The position numbers and the translations under genes were made by a program. 32,749 bases of DNA from Bermanella sp034111105 (GTDB lineage: Bacteria > Pseudomonadota > Gammaproteobacteria > Pseudomonadales > Oceanobacteraceae), in assembly GCA_034111105.1 (NCBI GenBank), contig JAWUXY010000151.1, positions 1 through 32,749 of the forward strand, written 5' to 3'. This document shows positions 23,775-32,749 of the stretch, piece by piece (positions within the stretch are counted from its first letter, which is position 1; each line of letters starts with the position of its first letter). Below the pieces are notes generated by a model. That model made no database searches. It had not been told where the DNA came from and saw only the letters and a list, made by a program, of their open reading frames with translations.

Positions 23775-25397
23775 ATGAATAAATTTTCTATCACATTAGC
23801 GGGTACTGACGTTGGCTCGTCTATTGATATCATTGATCTTGAAATTCAATACAGAGTAAATGATATTCCATTTTTGAAATTATCTATTCTTGAAGATAAT
23901 ATTAAAAATAAAGATTTCGAAATTATAAGCGGTAAAGAATTTTCAATAGGTAAAGAAATTACGGTTTTATCCATTGAAACTAAAAAAATATTGTTCAAAG
24001 GTATTATTACCGCTATTTCACTTGGCAAGAATGTTGATACATATTTAGAGGTTAAAGCTCATAGTGACGTGATTAAAATGAGTGAAGGATTAAGTACTCA
24101 GTTATTTAAATCAAAAATTACAGACGATAAATTAATAAATGAGTTAATGACTAGTTCAGGTGTCACAGTAGGAGACATCGCCGTAAGTGAAATTAGCCAT
24201 TATCAATATTTTTCATATCAGGTGACACCATGGCGATTAATGATGTCACGGATATTAGCAAATGGTTTTGTTTTTTCAGCAAGTACCGAGTCAAATTCGG
24301 TTATCAATATTCAAGATTATGCAGGTGAAAAAAAGACATTAAATATACTTGAAAATAACATAATACATTTCGAGTTTAATCAAGATATTCGCTCTCAAAT
24401 TAAAAATATATCCGTGAATGCCTGGGATATTACACAACAAAAATTACACAGTGATAAAGGTGTTAAGGGAAAGGTAGGGCAGTATAAAACGCCCGATAAG
24501 GCAGTTGAGGCGTTAGCCATTAGCGATATGGTTTTATTTAGTAATTTTACTAAGTCACCGAAAGAATTAGAAGCACAGGCTACTGCGCAAAATAACTATC
24601 GGCTACTTGATGCAAATCAAGGGATTATTACCTTAGAAGCGAATGTCGATAGCGAGCTGTTAGATATCAAGCTTATGGACACGCTCACGGTTGAAAAGGT
24701 GGGGGCAACGTTTTCAGGTGATTACCTTGTATCAGGCATTCGTCATTATTTAATGGCAGGTCAATGGCAGATGGACATTGATTTGGGTATACCGATTACT
24801 CAGACATTACAATCCGATTACATGACCTTGCCTCTTATCCCACTCATGAATGGCAAGGTTGTTAAGTATAAAGCTGACGCAGAAGAGATAGAGCGATTGC
24901 CGATTCAGTTGCCAGCGCTTGCAGACAATGATTTGGTTTGGGCACGACCGTTATCACCTTTTGCGAGCAATGGTGAAGGTCTTTTTTTTCCTCCTAATAT
25001 TGGTGATGAAGTCATTGTTAGTTTTATCGATGGCGATTGTCGATACCCCGTGATTGTTGGGTCTTGCCATAATCCAAAATTAAAACCCCCGCAGGCGTTA
25101 CAAGAAGAAAAACCAATACGGGGTATTTATGTAAAACAAAAAGATGAAGAAGTTCCTGTTTCGGTAAAATTTGATAAGTCCAGTGATGTATTGGCGCTTT
25201 CTTCAGGAAAAAGTAATGTCCAATTAAGTGATGCTGAAGGCAGTAAAATAGTTTGTGAAAAAACTATTGATATAAGTAGTAAGGGAGCCACTTCTATCAA
25301 AACCGATGAAACCATTAGTATCGTTAGTAAGGGAAAAATATCGATTTCAACCGATGAAAAAGCTGAAATTAAATCACAAGCAGTGGAGATAAGCTAA
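23775..25397 (+). CDS. eCIS spike/hub protein, VgrG-like (Afp8/Pvc8)
   Basis: This is a 540-residue protein with a gp27-like first half, a gp5-type OB-fold near residues 370-430 (LFFPPNIGDEVIVSFIDGD then RYPVIVGSCHNPKL), and a C-terminal beta-strand spike (about 450-540) with alternating short repeats such as KSNVQLSDAEGSKIV and TISIVSKGKISIST. It forms the piercing tip under the tube. The usual tip partner, a PAAR protein, has no gene next to it. Its last base overlaps the next start (taATG), giving tight coupling to the gp25-like gene. Confidence 0.9.
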   Translation: MNKFSITLAGTDVGSSIDIIDLEIQYRVNDIPFLKLSILEDNIKNKDFEIISGKEFSIGKEITVLSIETKKILFKGIITAISLGKNVDTYLEVKAHSDVIKMSEGLSTQLFKSKITDDKLINELMTSSGVTVGDIAVSEISHYQYFSYQVTPWRLMMSRILANGFVFSASTESNSVINIQDYAGEKKTLNILENNIIHFEFNQDIRSQIKNISVNAWDITQQKLHSDKGVKGKVGQYKTPDKAVEALAISDMVLFSNFTKSPKELEAQATAQNNYRLLDANQGIITLEANVDSELLDIKLMDTLTVEKVGATFSGDYLVSGIRHYLMAGQWQMDIDLGIPITQTLQSDYMTLPLIPLMNGKVVKYKADAEEIERLPIQLPALADNDLVWARPLSPFASNGEGLFFPPNIGDEVIVSFIDGDCRYPVIVGSCHNPKLKPPQALQEEKPIRGIYVKQKDEEVPVSVKFDKSSDVLALSSGKSNVQLSDAEGSKIVCEKTIDISSKGATSIKTDETISIVSKGKISISTDEKAEIKSQAVEIS

Positions 25398-25801
25398 TGA
25401 GTGATAAAGATACAATAGGAACAGGTTGGTCTTTTCCTGTCAGTTTTAAGTCATTGGCGGCAGGCCCTGGAATGACCTCCGGCGAGGAACTGATAGAGCA
25501 GTCAATCTCAATACTCCTTAATACTTTGTTGGGGGAGCGAGCACTTCACTCTAAGTTTGGCAGTCGCTTAAGTAAATTTAACTTTGATACAGTAGATGTA
25601 TCGGTATTGGCTGATTTAAAAGAAGAAATCGCAAACGCTGTACTGCTGAATGAACCTCGAGTCATTTTAAAAGAAATCAACTTTGACAATAGTTATATTT
25701 ATGATGGATTTTTAAAGATAGAGCTTGAGTACAAGGTTAAACAAACCAATAGCCGCTGGAATATGGTTTTCCCTTACTACCTTAACGGCACCTCAATCTA
25801 G
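25397..25801 (+). CDS. Baseplate wedge protein, gp25-like (Afp9/Pvc9)
   Basis: This is a 134-residue protein of the T4 gp25/W-family wedge. Seen motifs are GTGWSFPVSF, the EELIEQSISILLNTLLGERA helix, and the conserved FGSRLSKFNFD block, with LAVKEEI-like helices and a beta C-terminus. gp25 binds the first sheath ring and the baseplate wedge. The length is normal. A ggag ribosome site lies inside the end of the spike gene, and the genes overlap by one base. An 85-base gap follows before the next baseplate gene. Confidence 0.9.
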   Translation: MSDKDTIGTGWSFPVSFKSLAAGPGMTSGEELIEQSISILLNTLLGERALHSKFGSRLSKFNFDTVDVSVLADLKEEIANAVLLNEPRVILKEINFDNSYIYDGFLKIELEYKVKQTNSRWNMVFPYYLNGTSI

Positions 25802-25886
25802 TTTTCTACTTTATATTTTTTACTGCATGTATATCGGCTCCTGATTTTTTCAGCGGGCAACTATTATTTGATATTTGGATAACATT

Positions 25887-28800
25887 ATGAAGCCCATTGA
25901 GCCTGCATTGCCTGAATCTGTCCCACAAATGAAAGCATTGTCCTTTCAGGCTTCTGGGCACACACAGAAATCAAGAAGCCTAGTTGCATTAGCGAATGAA
26001 TATTTCTCGGTTGAAGAGCGGTCACTTAAGAATTGGTTTCAATATGTATATGATTTTTCTAAGCACATCGGTTTTATAGATTCAGAAGCACTAATAATGA
26101 ATGATCATTGGCAAAGCGCTATGCCTAACGACGCTCAAATCGGCGAATTAGAAAAACTGCTTAATGGTCAAGAAGTCGATAGCGAAATCATGGCGTTAGC
26201 AAAAAGAGCAGACATTGCATTGTTAATGGCATTTTTTACCATGTTATCGGTGCCTAAAGCGAGTTTTGATCATTTTACTCAATCCCATAAACAGCATTTT
26301 TATAAAGACGTATTACAGTTTAGGCAGAGACCTGAAGTAGCAGACAAAGCACATATTGTAATAAGTCTAATTGATGATGTTGCATCAAAAACCATAGAAA
26401 AAGGCACATTATTTAAAGCAGGGCAAGACGCTGACGGACAAAGTAGAGTGTATCAAAGCGCATCAAATGCGGTTATTAATCATAGCCAAGTGAGTCAAGT
26501 TTATTCCTTATCCCAGTTATCCAGTACAAAACAATTGCTATTAACAGATGCTTTTAATGATTCACTGGGCTTAGATTATCCTGAAGCAGGCGTACTGACA
26601 TTCGGCGAAGCAGAAAAAAAAGACGATGAGCGTCAATCGTTCCCAGAATTAGGTTTTACAGTTGCCTCTCAAGAACTGTATTTAAGTGGTGGTGTTCGTA
26701 CAATACAGTTACAGTTCAAATTAAAAGCAAATTCCAGCCTTCAAATTGCTAGTATTTTATCGTGCTTTAATATCTCTATATCTACTTCTGATGGTATGTT
26801 GATGCTGAGCAATGACAACATTGAAGAACATGTAACCGCAGAAGGGATCGATCTTGTTATTGTTTTAGATGAATTTTTCCCAGTAGTTAGCCACTTCATT
26901 GATGATGCACAACCACTTAGGCCTAAATTAGCGAACATAGAGTTTGTATTAAAATCAGATTGCTTAGAGATTAAGCCAGCTCTTTCTAGTGCCAGTTTCT
27001 CTAGTTTAGGGTTAAAAGTAAGTGTCACAGGTTTAGGTGGTGTTGTCGCAAACCATGATAAAGGCGCATTAGATACGAGTAAACCATTTGAGCCATTTAC
27101 GTTTTCACCAAAAATTGGTTCTAAGTTTCAGTTCACTCACCCAGAGTTGTTGATTAAAAACATATGCAATGCAAATCTGAATTTTTTCTGGGTAGATCGG
27201 CCGAATTCTATTTCAGACTATTATTCGCCTTATGAGTCTTATCGAGATTCTCTTGATGAAGGTACATATGAATGGCTTAAGAACAGCGCAAAAATATCGT
27301 ATTCTGATTTATTATATGTAAATAAATTAGACAATATTTTTAGCAATAGTGAACCAATAGAAAATATTGATCATCATTTGTTTGAATTTCTTAGTATTGA
27401 TCATACAGCAGATAATACGGCATCCAATCATGTATATGATTTATCTGCGTTACCCGTAACCAGTACCACGGCGAATCAATGGCCAAAATGGTTTACTTTA
27501 ACGTTAAGTGACAATGATTTTGGCCATAATGATTACGCCCGTGTGTCTCAGTATCATGGTATTAATAATCAGGGTAAAAACCCGAGCGATATGGTTATCG
27601 TCAATCAACCTTATACGCCCTTACTTGAAAAAGTATCAATCGACTACAACAGTGAGGTCGAATTGAACTTAGATACATTGCAGCAGCAACCTCATCATGA
27701 GGTAAAACACATACACCCACTTGGGCGTCCAGGTGTAGAGGCCACACACAAGCAAAATATTGCACTTTTGCCTAAAATTGATGACGTAGGTTACTTATAC
27801 ATTGGCGTTGCGAATGTTACTGCACCGGGCCAGTTTCGGTTGTATTTTCAATTAGAACCAGTAGACGGTGGTAACACAACAGATGCGGCGATACTTGATT
27901 GGAGCTACTTAGACGCAGGACAATGGACAACATTCTCTCGTAGCCAAGGTGGCCGCTTACAAAGCCGGGGTCGCATTATTGAAGACTCAACGTTTAATTT
28001 ATTAGACTCGGGTGTTGTGACCTTTGAAATTCCGGACATGGTATTGGCAGAAAATTTTCTAGGTAATGAATTATTTTGGCTGCGTATTTCTCTTGATGAT
28101 CAATTGCCTCAAAATGCAGAGATCGCCAAATACTCTAGAATTAAAACCATTATGGCTCAAGGGTTTGAAGTGGTGCTGTCATCAGGCCCTCATCATGCGA
28201 GCCATTATTCACAACCATTAGCGGCGCAGACGATTGATTCACAAGTTATTCCTGATCCTAAAGTTAGTGAAGTCTTACAGCCATATCCCTCGTTTTCAGC
28301 AAAAGAGCTAGAAACACCACAGGCATTAGAAGTGCGTGCGGCGGAACGAATTCGCCATAAAAATCGTGCGTTAACCAGTTGGGATTATGAACACCTAGTG
28401 CTGGCTCAGTTTCCAGAGCTGTATATGGCTCGATGTTATCGTAATGAAAGCACTCAAGGGGTTGAAGTGGTTGTGGTGCCGGTTAACTACGACCCTAAAG
28501 TATTACAACCTAAAGTCCCTTTATTTTTAAAACGTAAAATTCAACGATTTTTGAGTGAAATATCAACTAATGATTTAGAGGTAAGAGTCGTTGATCCTAT
28601 ATATGAAGAGGTCACTTTCAAAGTGACGCTTAATATAATGGCTGACTACGATATGGACAGTGCTGTGGCGCATTTGAATCAAATACTGATCGATTATATG
28701 ACTCCATGGAATAAACTTGCCACGCAAAACAAAGGTGAACAATCGAAAGCCGTTTATTTAACTCAAGTGGGTATGGCGCTAGAACGTCATCCCGCTGTTG

Positions 28801-28985
28801 ATATTATTTATACCTTACAAGGTAGGGTAAATGGCAATACTTATACACAGTCAATTGAGCCATCGTCCAATGCGGTTATTTTAGTATCAGTTGCGGATCA
28901 TGAAATTACTTTACTTAATCAAATAACAGAAGTATTTGAAGGCATTGGTAAATGGAAAATCGAAGATGATTTCATTGTCACCTAA
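25887..28985 (+). CDS. Baseplate J-like protein (Afp11/Pvc11 type)
   Basis: This is a 1032-residue large baseplate protein. Its conserved block is near residues 810-940 (RAAERIRHKNRALTSWDYEH, then LVLAQFPELYMARCY, VVVVPVNYDP and DLEVRVVDPIYEEVTFKVTL), which matches the gpJ-type end domain of wedge proteins. The first half has weaker similarity and includes several beta-rich stretches. Afp11-type proteins form the wedge heterocomplex with Afp12. The start at ATG 25887 was chosen over a TTG at 25875 because only the ATG has normal form; the ribosome site is weak. Its size (over 1000 residues) is normal for eCIS. The N-terminal 150 residues may be specific to this lineage. Confidence 0.88.
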   Translation: MKPIEPALPESVPQMKALSFQASGHTQKSRSLVALANEYFSVEERSLKNWFQYVYDFSKHIGFIDSEALIMNDHWQSAMPNDAQIGELEKLLNGQEVDSEIMALAKRADIALLMAFFTMLSVPKASFDHFTQSHKQHFYKDVLQFRQRPEVADKAHIVISLIDDVASKTIEKGTLFKAGQDADGQSRVYQSASNAVINHSQVSQVYSLSQLSSTKQLLLTDAFNDSLGLDYPEAGVLTFGEAEKKDDERQSFPELGFTVASQELYLSGGVRTIQLQFKLKANSSLQIASILSCFNISISTSDGMLMLSNDNIEEHVTAEGIDLVIVLDEFFPVVSHFIDDAQPLRPKLANIEFVLKSDCLEIKPALSSASFSSLGLKVSVTGLGGVVANHDKGALDTSKPFEPFTFSPKIGSKFQFTHPELLIKNICNANLNFFWVDRPNSISDYYSPYESYRDSLDEGTYEWLKNSAKISYSDLLYVNKLDNIFSNSEPIENIDHHLFEFLSIDHTADNTASNHVYDLSALPVTSTTANQWPKWFTLTLSDNDFGHNDYARVSQYHGINNQGKNPSDMVIVNQPYTPLLEKVSIDYNSEVELNLDTLQQQPHHEVKHIHPLGRPGVEATHKQNIALLPKIDDVGYLYIGVANVTAPGQFRLYFQLEPVDGGNTTDAAILDWSYLDAGQWTTFSRSQGGRLQSRGRIIEDSTFNLLDSGVVTFEIPDMVLAENFLGNELFWLRISLDDQLPQNAEIAKYSRIKTIMAQGFEVVLSSGPHHASHYSQPLAAQTIDSQVIPDPKVSEVLQPYPSFSAKELETPQALEVRAAERIRHKNRALTSWDYEHLVLAQFPELYMARCYRNESTQGVEVVVVPVNYDPKVLQPKVPLFLKRKIQRFLSEISTNDLEVRVVDPIYEEVTFKVTLNIMADYDMDSAVAHLNQILIDYMTPWNKLATQNKGEQSKAVYLTQVGMALERHPAVDIIYTLQGRVNGNTYTQSIEPSSNAVILVSVADHEITLLNQITEVFEGIGKWKIEDDFIVT

Positions 28986-29124
28986 GACAGATCTTATACC
29001 ACATTCTGTAGCGGCCAATAGCTAGTCTTTATTTAACGCCCCCTAGTATTACCCATTTCAATTTATTTATGTGCCCATTCTTCTTGTTTGAATGCGGGCC
29101 TATTTTGCTATGCACGGATAACAC

Positions 29125-31860
29125 ATGACACAACTAACAAAAAATGATGAGCAGAATATTAAATTATTAAAACAGCAAGCATTGGGTGTTATTCAATCTT
29201 TGGCTGGTGATAGTTGGAGTGATCATAACAACAGTGATCCAGGTATAACCATTCTTGAAGTACTGGCGGTCGCCATACAAGACTTAAGCAATCGATTGGC
29301 GCTACCGATTGAAGACTTGCTCAGCCATCACCCACTTAGACCTTCTTCATCTCAGTCTTACCAGTTGCCTCAGCAATTATTGCCATCAAATGCCGTTACG
29401 CTTAAAGATTACCGCAGACTCATAATTGATGTGAATGGCGTAAAAGGGGCGGATATTCGCAGGCGTACACTCATACAAGATGATCAAACTATAAAAACCG
29501 GTCTATATGATATTGTCATTGATTTTAACGACAACCTTGAACAAGGTGATGCAGAAGAGGTTGCCCGTAAAAAAGCAAATATATTATCAGAGGTACGCCA
29601 ACGATATTTGAATCAACGTAATATTAATGAAGATATTGGCAGTATAAAAACAGTTAAAAAGTTTCCGGTTACTCTGGCGCTTTCTATGACGTTAGATGCA
29701 TCTGTAGAGCCATTAGATGTGGTGGCGAAAATACTGAATCGAATAAAAGAAACCATATCGCCTGAAATTACACGTTATCAATATTCACAGCTCTTAGACC
29801 AAGGTTTATCGGGTGATGAAATATTCCAAGGGCCACTTCTATCTCAAGGCTTTATTTTAGATGAAGATTTAAACCTTAGCAGCATGCCTGAAAGTCTTTA
29901 TAGCTCAGATATATCAAGCGCACTAGAAGATGTGTCGGGGTTAAAGGCACTCAAAGCCTTTAAATTTATCAGTGATGATGACGACGATAATCAAGATCTA
30001 TTATGGCGTTTGGCTATTCCTGATCACCATTTAGTCAATTTAGATTTGTTAAAAACGTATCAACAATTCGAAATTGAAATTGATGGGCAATACTACAAAT
30101 TGCCCGATAAAACATTACAAGAACTCATACAATTATTAGATATTCCAGTTAAAACCATCGGCAATGGCATGCCAAAAGAATTAAGTGATTATGTTAGCGG
30201 CCAATATCATGAGCTTAGTGCGTATGCTTCTTTGCAACATCAAATTCCTAAAATGTATGCCTTAGCAGAGCAGCGTTTAGATGATGGGCCAATTACTCAA
30301 GAGACAGCAAAAATACTTCAGTTAAAAGCTTATTTGGCATTATTTGATCAAGTGTTAGCCGATGAATTTGCTCAGCTTGATCTACTTAAAGAATTGTTGG
30401 CCATTCCTAATAAAGATTTATTTCTTCGTTTGGGAAATATCTTCAGAAAAATGCTGTCGAGTGAAGCGTTAACCAGTAATGACATCGAAAAATTTTGTGC
30501 AGACATTAAACAGCTGCCTATTACGCGTAACAGTCAACCATTGCAGAACATAAGCGGTGTAGGGCGTTTACTGGGTGATTTTTTTAATGAATATGCAGAG
30601 CAAGGGTTTCAAACCATTACTGAGCCGGTATTCAGTGCAGGCCAAATTGATCGCCTTAAACGCAGTTGTGAACACTTATTCTCTCGTTTTTCTGAAACCA
30701 CGCTTGATGCTAGCTTATTAAAATATAAAGAAGTGTTTAGTCATTATTTACCGAGCTTCGAACAAGCAGGGATGACGACACAGTTTTCATCGGAACAACC
30801 TTTAATCAATAAGTTGGTTACTCTCAAACAAGTGGTCGATCTTGTACTGCTACTGAATGATTACCCAAAATTAAGCAGATTAAGAACAGGAGGGTTTAAC
30901 TATCTTAACGATAAGCCAAAGCATAAACCCAATAGTGGGCTGGTAAAGCGCATTACGGCTTTTTTGGGCATTGAACAACCGGCTCAGCTACCTTTAGCAA
31001 CCAAAAATCAAGAAGGTATCTATTTACTAGAAAGTGAATTATTGCGTTTTGGTTTAGAAACCGATGCAACTAATAGCTATATACACAAAACGTCACAGTT
31101 ATATTTTATTGCACCGCAGTGGCCAACACGGTTTGATAATTCAGAATTTGTTTCGCTATTAGAGCGCCAAATAGTCAAAGAAAGTCCGGTTCATCAGCAA
31201 CCTCATATTGTTTACCTTAATCGAGAAGATATGAGTTTGTTTGAACGACTCTATTTTTCTTGGCTTAACGCCATGACGCAATTGCCCTTAGAAGTTGGTG
31301 AGCTAGGCGAAATCCCTGACGCGTTGGCTCAAAAAGATCAAGAAAATTTAGCACTTATTGAATCTTTATGTGGGTTGCTTCGTCAATTTGTTGCAACCCC
31401 AGAAAATATTACGCTGCTTATTTTAAATAGTTTAAGCATCACACAATTAAAGTCGGTATTAATGTTGTGGTTAATAGACCCTGATGAAGAACCGTTTTTA
31501 ATAGGTGAAACGGTTTCGGCATTACAAGACAGTTTTTACGACATATTACGAATGCGTTTTGATAACGAAGCCGACAGTAAGCAACAGGCCGATGAATTAT
31601 TCCAGCAAATTATGTTTACCCTATGCCAAGCACAGCTGGATACATTAATAAAACCAAATCCAATCAAAAAAGCCACAATTGGGCAAAACTTCAGAGTGGG
31701 TTACAAGGCACTTAAATTTTTGAAGCCAGCCTATCCGGTACCTAATGGCGTGATTAATCCTGATGCCCTGCTTAATGAAAGTAGCGGCCTTAGTATTAAC
31801 CAAATTTTATTAGAACAACCTGTATTCACTCTTGGTATTAAACAACCTCATCGTATTTAA
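29125..31860 (+). CDS. Baseplate J-like wedge protein (Afp12/Pvc12 type)
   Basis: This is a 911-residue protein whose first 70 residues contain WSDHNNSDPGITILEVLA, the signature of the second large wedge component, followed by the DLSNRLALPIEDLLSHHPLR connector. Residues 90-200 contain gpJ-like VKGADIRRRTL and TGLYDIVIDF strands. The remainder is helical with long leucine-rich parts and is less conserved. It pairs with the gene before it to close the baseplate. It starts after a 139-base gap with no strong ribosome site, and its stop is followed by aagga and the fibre gene. Confidence 0.85.
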   Translation: MTQLTKNDEQNIKLLKQQALGVIQSLAGDSWSDHNNSDPGITILEVLAVAIQDLSNRLALPIEDLLSHHPLRPSSSQSYQLPQQLLPSNAVTLKDYRRLIIDVNGVKGADIRRRTLIQDDQTIKTGLYDIVIDFNDNLEQGDAEEVARKKANILSEVRQRYLNQRNINEDIGSIKTVKKFPVTLALSMTLDASVEPLDVVAKILNRIKETISPEITRYQYSQLLDQGLSGDEIFQGPLLSQGFILDEDLNLSSMPESLYSSDISSALEDVSGLKALKAFKFISDDDDDNQDLLWRLAIPDHHLVNLDLLKTYQQFEIEIDGQYYKLPDKTLQELIQLLDIPVKTIGNGMPKELSDYVSGQYHELSAYASLQHQIPKMYALAEQRLDDGPITQETAKILQLKAYLALFDQVLADEFAQLDLLKELLAIPNKDLFLRLGNIFRKMLSSEALTSNDIEKFCADIKQLPITRNSQPLQNISGVGRLLGDFFNEYAEQGFQTITEPVFSAGQIDRLKRSCEHLFSRFSETTLDASLLKYKEVFSHYLPSFEQAGMTTQFSSEQPLINKLVTLKQVVDLVLLLNDYPKLSRLRTGGFNYLNDKPKHKPNSGLVKRITAFLGIEQPAQLPLATKNQEGIYLLESELLRFGLETDATNSYIHKTSQLYFIAPQWPTRFDNSEFVSLLERQIVKESPVHQQPHIVYLNREDMSLFERLYFSWLNAMTQLPLEVGELGEIPDALAQKDQENLALIESLCGLLRQFVATPENITLLILNSLSITQLKSVLMLWLIDPDEEPFLIGETVSALQDSFYDILRMRFDNEADSKQQADELFQQIMFTLCQAQLDTLIKPNPIKKATIGQNFRVGYKALKFLKPAYPVPNGVINPDALLNESSGLSINQILLEQPVFTLGIKQPHRI

Positions 31861-31870
31861 GGAAATAATA

Positions 31871-32749
31871 ATGACTGATTCTAACGCTGAAACTCAGCCT
31901 TCAAACCCAACGACTCAACAGGAAAACCCAGCAATGGATAAGCGCACCACATTAATTGAATACTTCTCTGACAATGAAACTCCGACAGGGGATAACTTTA
32001 GAGAACTCATTGAGTCGGTTGTGGTTCAAGGTGATGACGGCTTAAATATCAATACAGGTGATCTTGAATTAGACAATGACCTAAGTGTTGCAGGTGAAAT
32101 AACCGTTGGTACCACCACGTTGTTAAATAATGAAAAATTAACATTAAATGATGGCCAGGCAACATTTTCAGCGGACTCATTAAAAGTAGGTGATGCACTT
32201 AATCTTTCTGAAACCACAGGTTTAAGTGTGAACGCTCACATGAATGTAGAGCAAGATACCTTGCTAAAAGGGTCTGTCGCCATTAACGCCACTGCGCTTG
32301 ATCCGCAGGCGGCGTTACTGGTGAATGGCAAAAGCACTATTCAAGGCGAATTAGAAGTTGAATCAAATGCGTTGTTACATGGCAATATAGACGTTGAAGG
32401 TAATGCAAATGTACGAGGCGATTTAGAGGTAAACAATGAAATCACAGTAGGAAGTGACGAGCACAGTGGCCAACTAACCGTCCTTCACAAAGGTGATAAT
32501 AGCAGTGTGAAAATTAAGCACACTAATGAACAAGATCAAACCAGTACACAGTTGTGTCTTGATGATAAAGGGCGTTTATCCCTTGGTCTAGACGAAGGAC
32601 AAGCGCAAGCGCAATTGCATATTTATCACGGTGCCAGCAACAGTGAAGCCATCTTAAAAGTAGACGACACCGCTGAAGATGCGCGCCCATTTATTATAAA
32701 AGGGGATGGTCGTGTCGGTATTGCGACAGCCACACCGGAAAATGAATTA
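31871..32749 (+). CDS. Tail fibre-like protein, N-terminal part, cut by window edge
   Basis: The frame opens with ATG at 31871 (aagga 7 bases upstream) and is open for 293 codons to the right edge. After a polar opening (MTDSNAETQPSNPTTQQENP) comes an attachment-like part, LIEYFSDNETPTGDNFREL, then strand repeats of the kind GNIDVEGNANVRGDLEVNN, and a late GDGRVGIATATPENEL. Such repeats form trimeric beta-helical shafts of phage and eCIS fibres (Afp13 type), which choose the target cell. The C-terminal tip, which would tell the target type, is outside the window. The fibre gene placed after the baseplate genes matches known eCIS order. Confidence 0.8.
   Translation, partial: MTDSNAETQPSNPTTQQENPAMDKRTTLIEYFSDNETPTGDNFRELIESVVVQGDDGLNINTGDLELDNDLSVAGEITVGTTTLLNNEKLTLNDGQATFSADSLKVGDALNLSETTGLSVNAHMNVEQDTLLKGSVAINATALDPQAALLVNGKSTIQGELEVESNALLHGNIDVEGNANVRGDLEVNNEITVGSDEHSGQLTVLHKGDNSSVKIKHTNEQDQTSTQLCLDDKGRLSLGLDEGQAQAQLHIYHGASNSEAILKVDDTAEDARPFIIKGDGRVGIATATPENEL

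Noticed and set aside
25197..25390. Repeat sequence at the end of the spike gene as a DNA repeat or mobile element.
   Set aside because: The periodicity is at protein level (alternating beta strands of a spike) and is expected for this family.
14558..32749. Type VI secretion system.
   Set aside because: An FHA protein and a VgrG-like spike are shared with T6SS, but TssB/TssC, TssJ/K/L/M and ClpV are absent, while DUF4255, the Pvc15-like ATPase and phage-type sheaths point to eCIS.
18467..32749. Myophage prophage or R-type tailocin.
   Set aside because: No capsid, terminase, portal, holin, lysin or integrase is seen, and the AAA+ ATPase plus DUF4255 pair marks an eCIS.

Overview
The window reads as AT-rich chromosomal DNA from a gammaproteobacterium, probably a marine Alteromonadales/Oceanospirillales-like organism. 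That guess rests on the housekeeping repertoire, the spaced ggag/aagga ribosome sites and the low GC look; I cannot name a genus. No tRNA, rRNA, CRISPR array, insertion sequence or integrase was seen.

Region 1 (1-5427) is ordinary metabolic and accessory DNA: a zinc-type alcohol dehydrogenase-like reductase with a small ABM monooxygenase; a TetR repressor divergent from a tautomerase/glyoxalase pair, with two inverted operator copies between them; a low-specificity threonine aldolase; a 38-residue lysine-rich protein with a clear terminator; and a LysE-type exporter. After it comes about 0.67 kb without a convincing gene (5428-6098).

Region 2 (6099-14355) is a compact thiazole/oxazole-modified microcin (TOMM) type RiPP locus, all on the + strand. 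It holds a giant Ser/Thr kinase / cyclase-like / NTPase / helical-repeat sensor, a BMA_0021-type precursor with a nitrile-hydratase-like leader and a short C-terminal core, an amidohydrolase, and a fused leader-binding/YcaO cyclodehydratase that overlaps the amidohydrolase gene. I see no dehydrogenase, exporter, protease or immunity gene in it.

Region 3 (14558-32749, running off the right edge) is an extracellular contractile injection system (eCIS; Afp/PVC/MAC-like). It starts with an FHA plus winged-helix regulator, then a AAA+ ATPase, a DUF4255 tail-terminator protein, two sheath paralogues, two tube proteins, a small adaptor-like protein, a Pvc7-like tube/LysM-class protein without its LysM part, a VgrG-like spike, a gp25-like wedge, two large baseplate proteins and the start of a tail fibre.

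The main point of interest is the junction. A Ser/Thr kinase sits at the head of the RiPP locus and a phosphothreonine-reading FHA regulator sits at the head of the injection-system locus, on the same strand and about 200 bases past the last RiPP gene. I propose, as inference only, that the two loci form one regulated unit, either by shared control or with the modified peptide acting as a cargo or modifier of the injection particle. Hairpins placed after the precursor gene and after the first tube gene look like transcript-level devices for making more precursor, and more sheath and tube, than the downstream genes.
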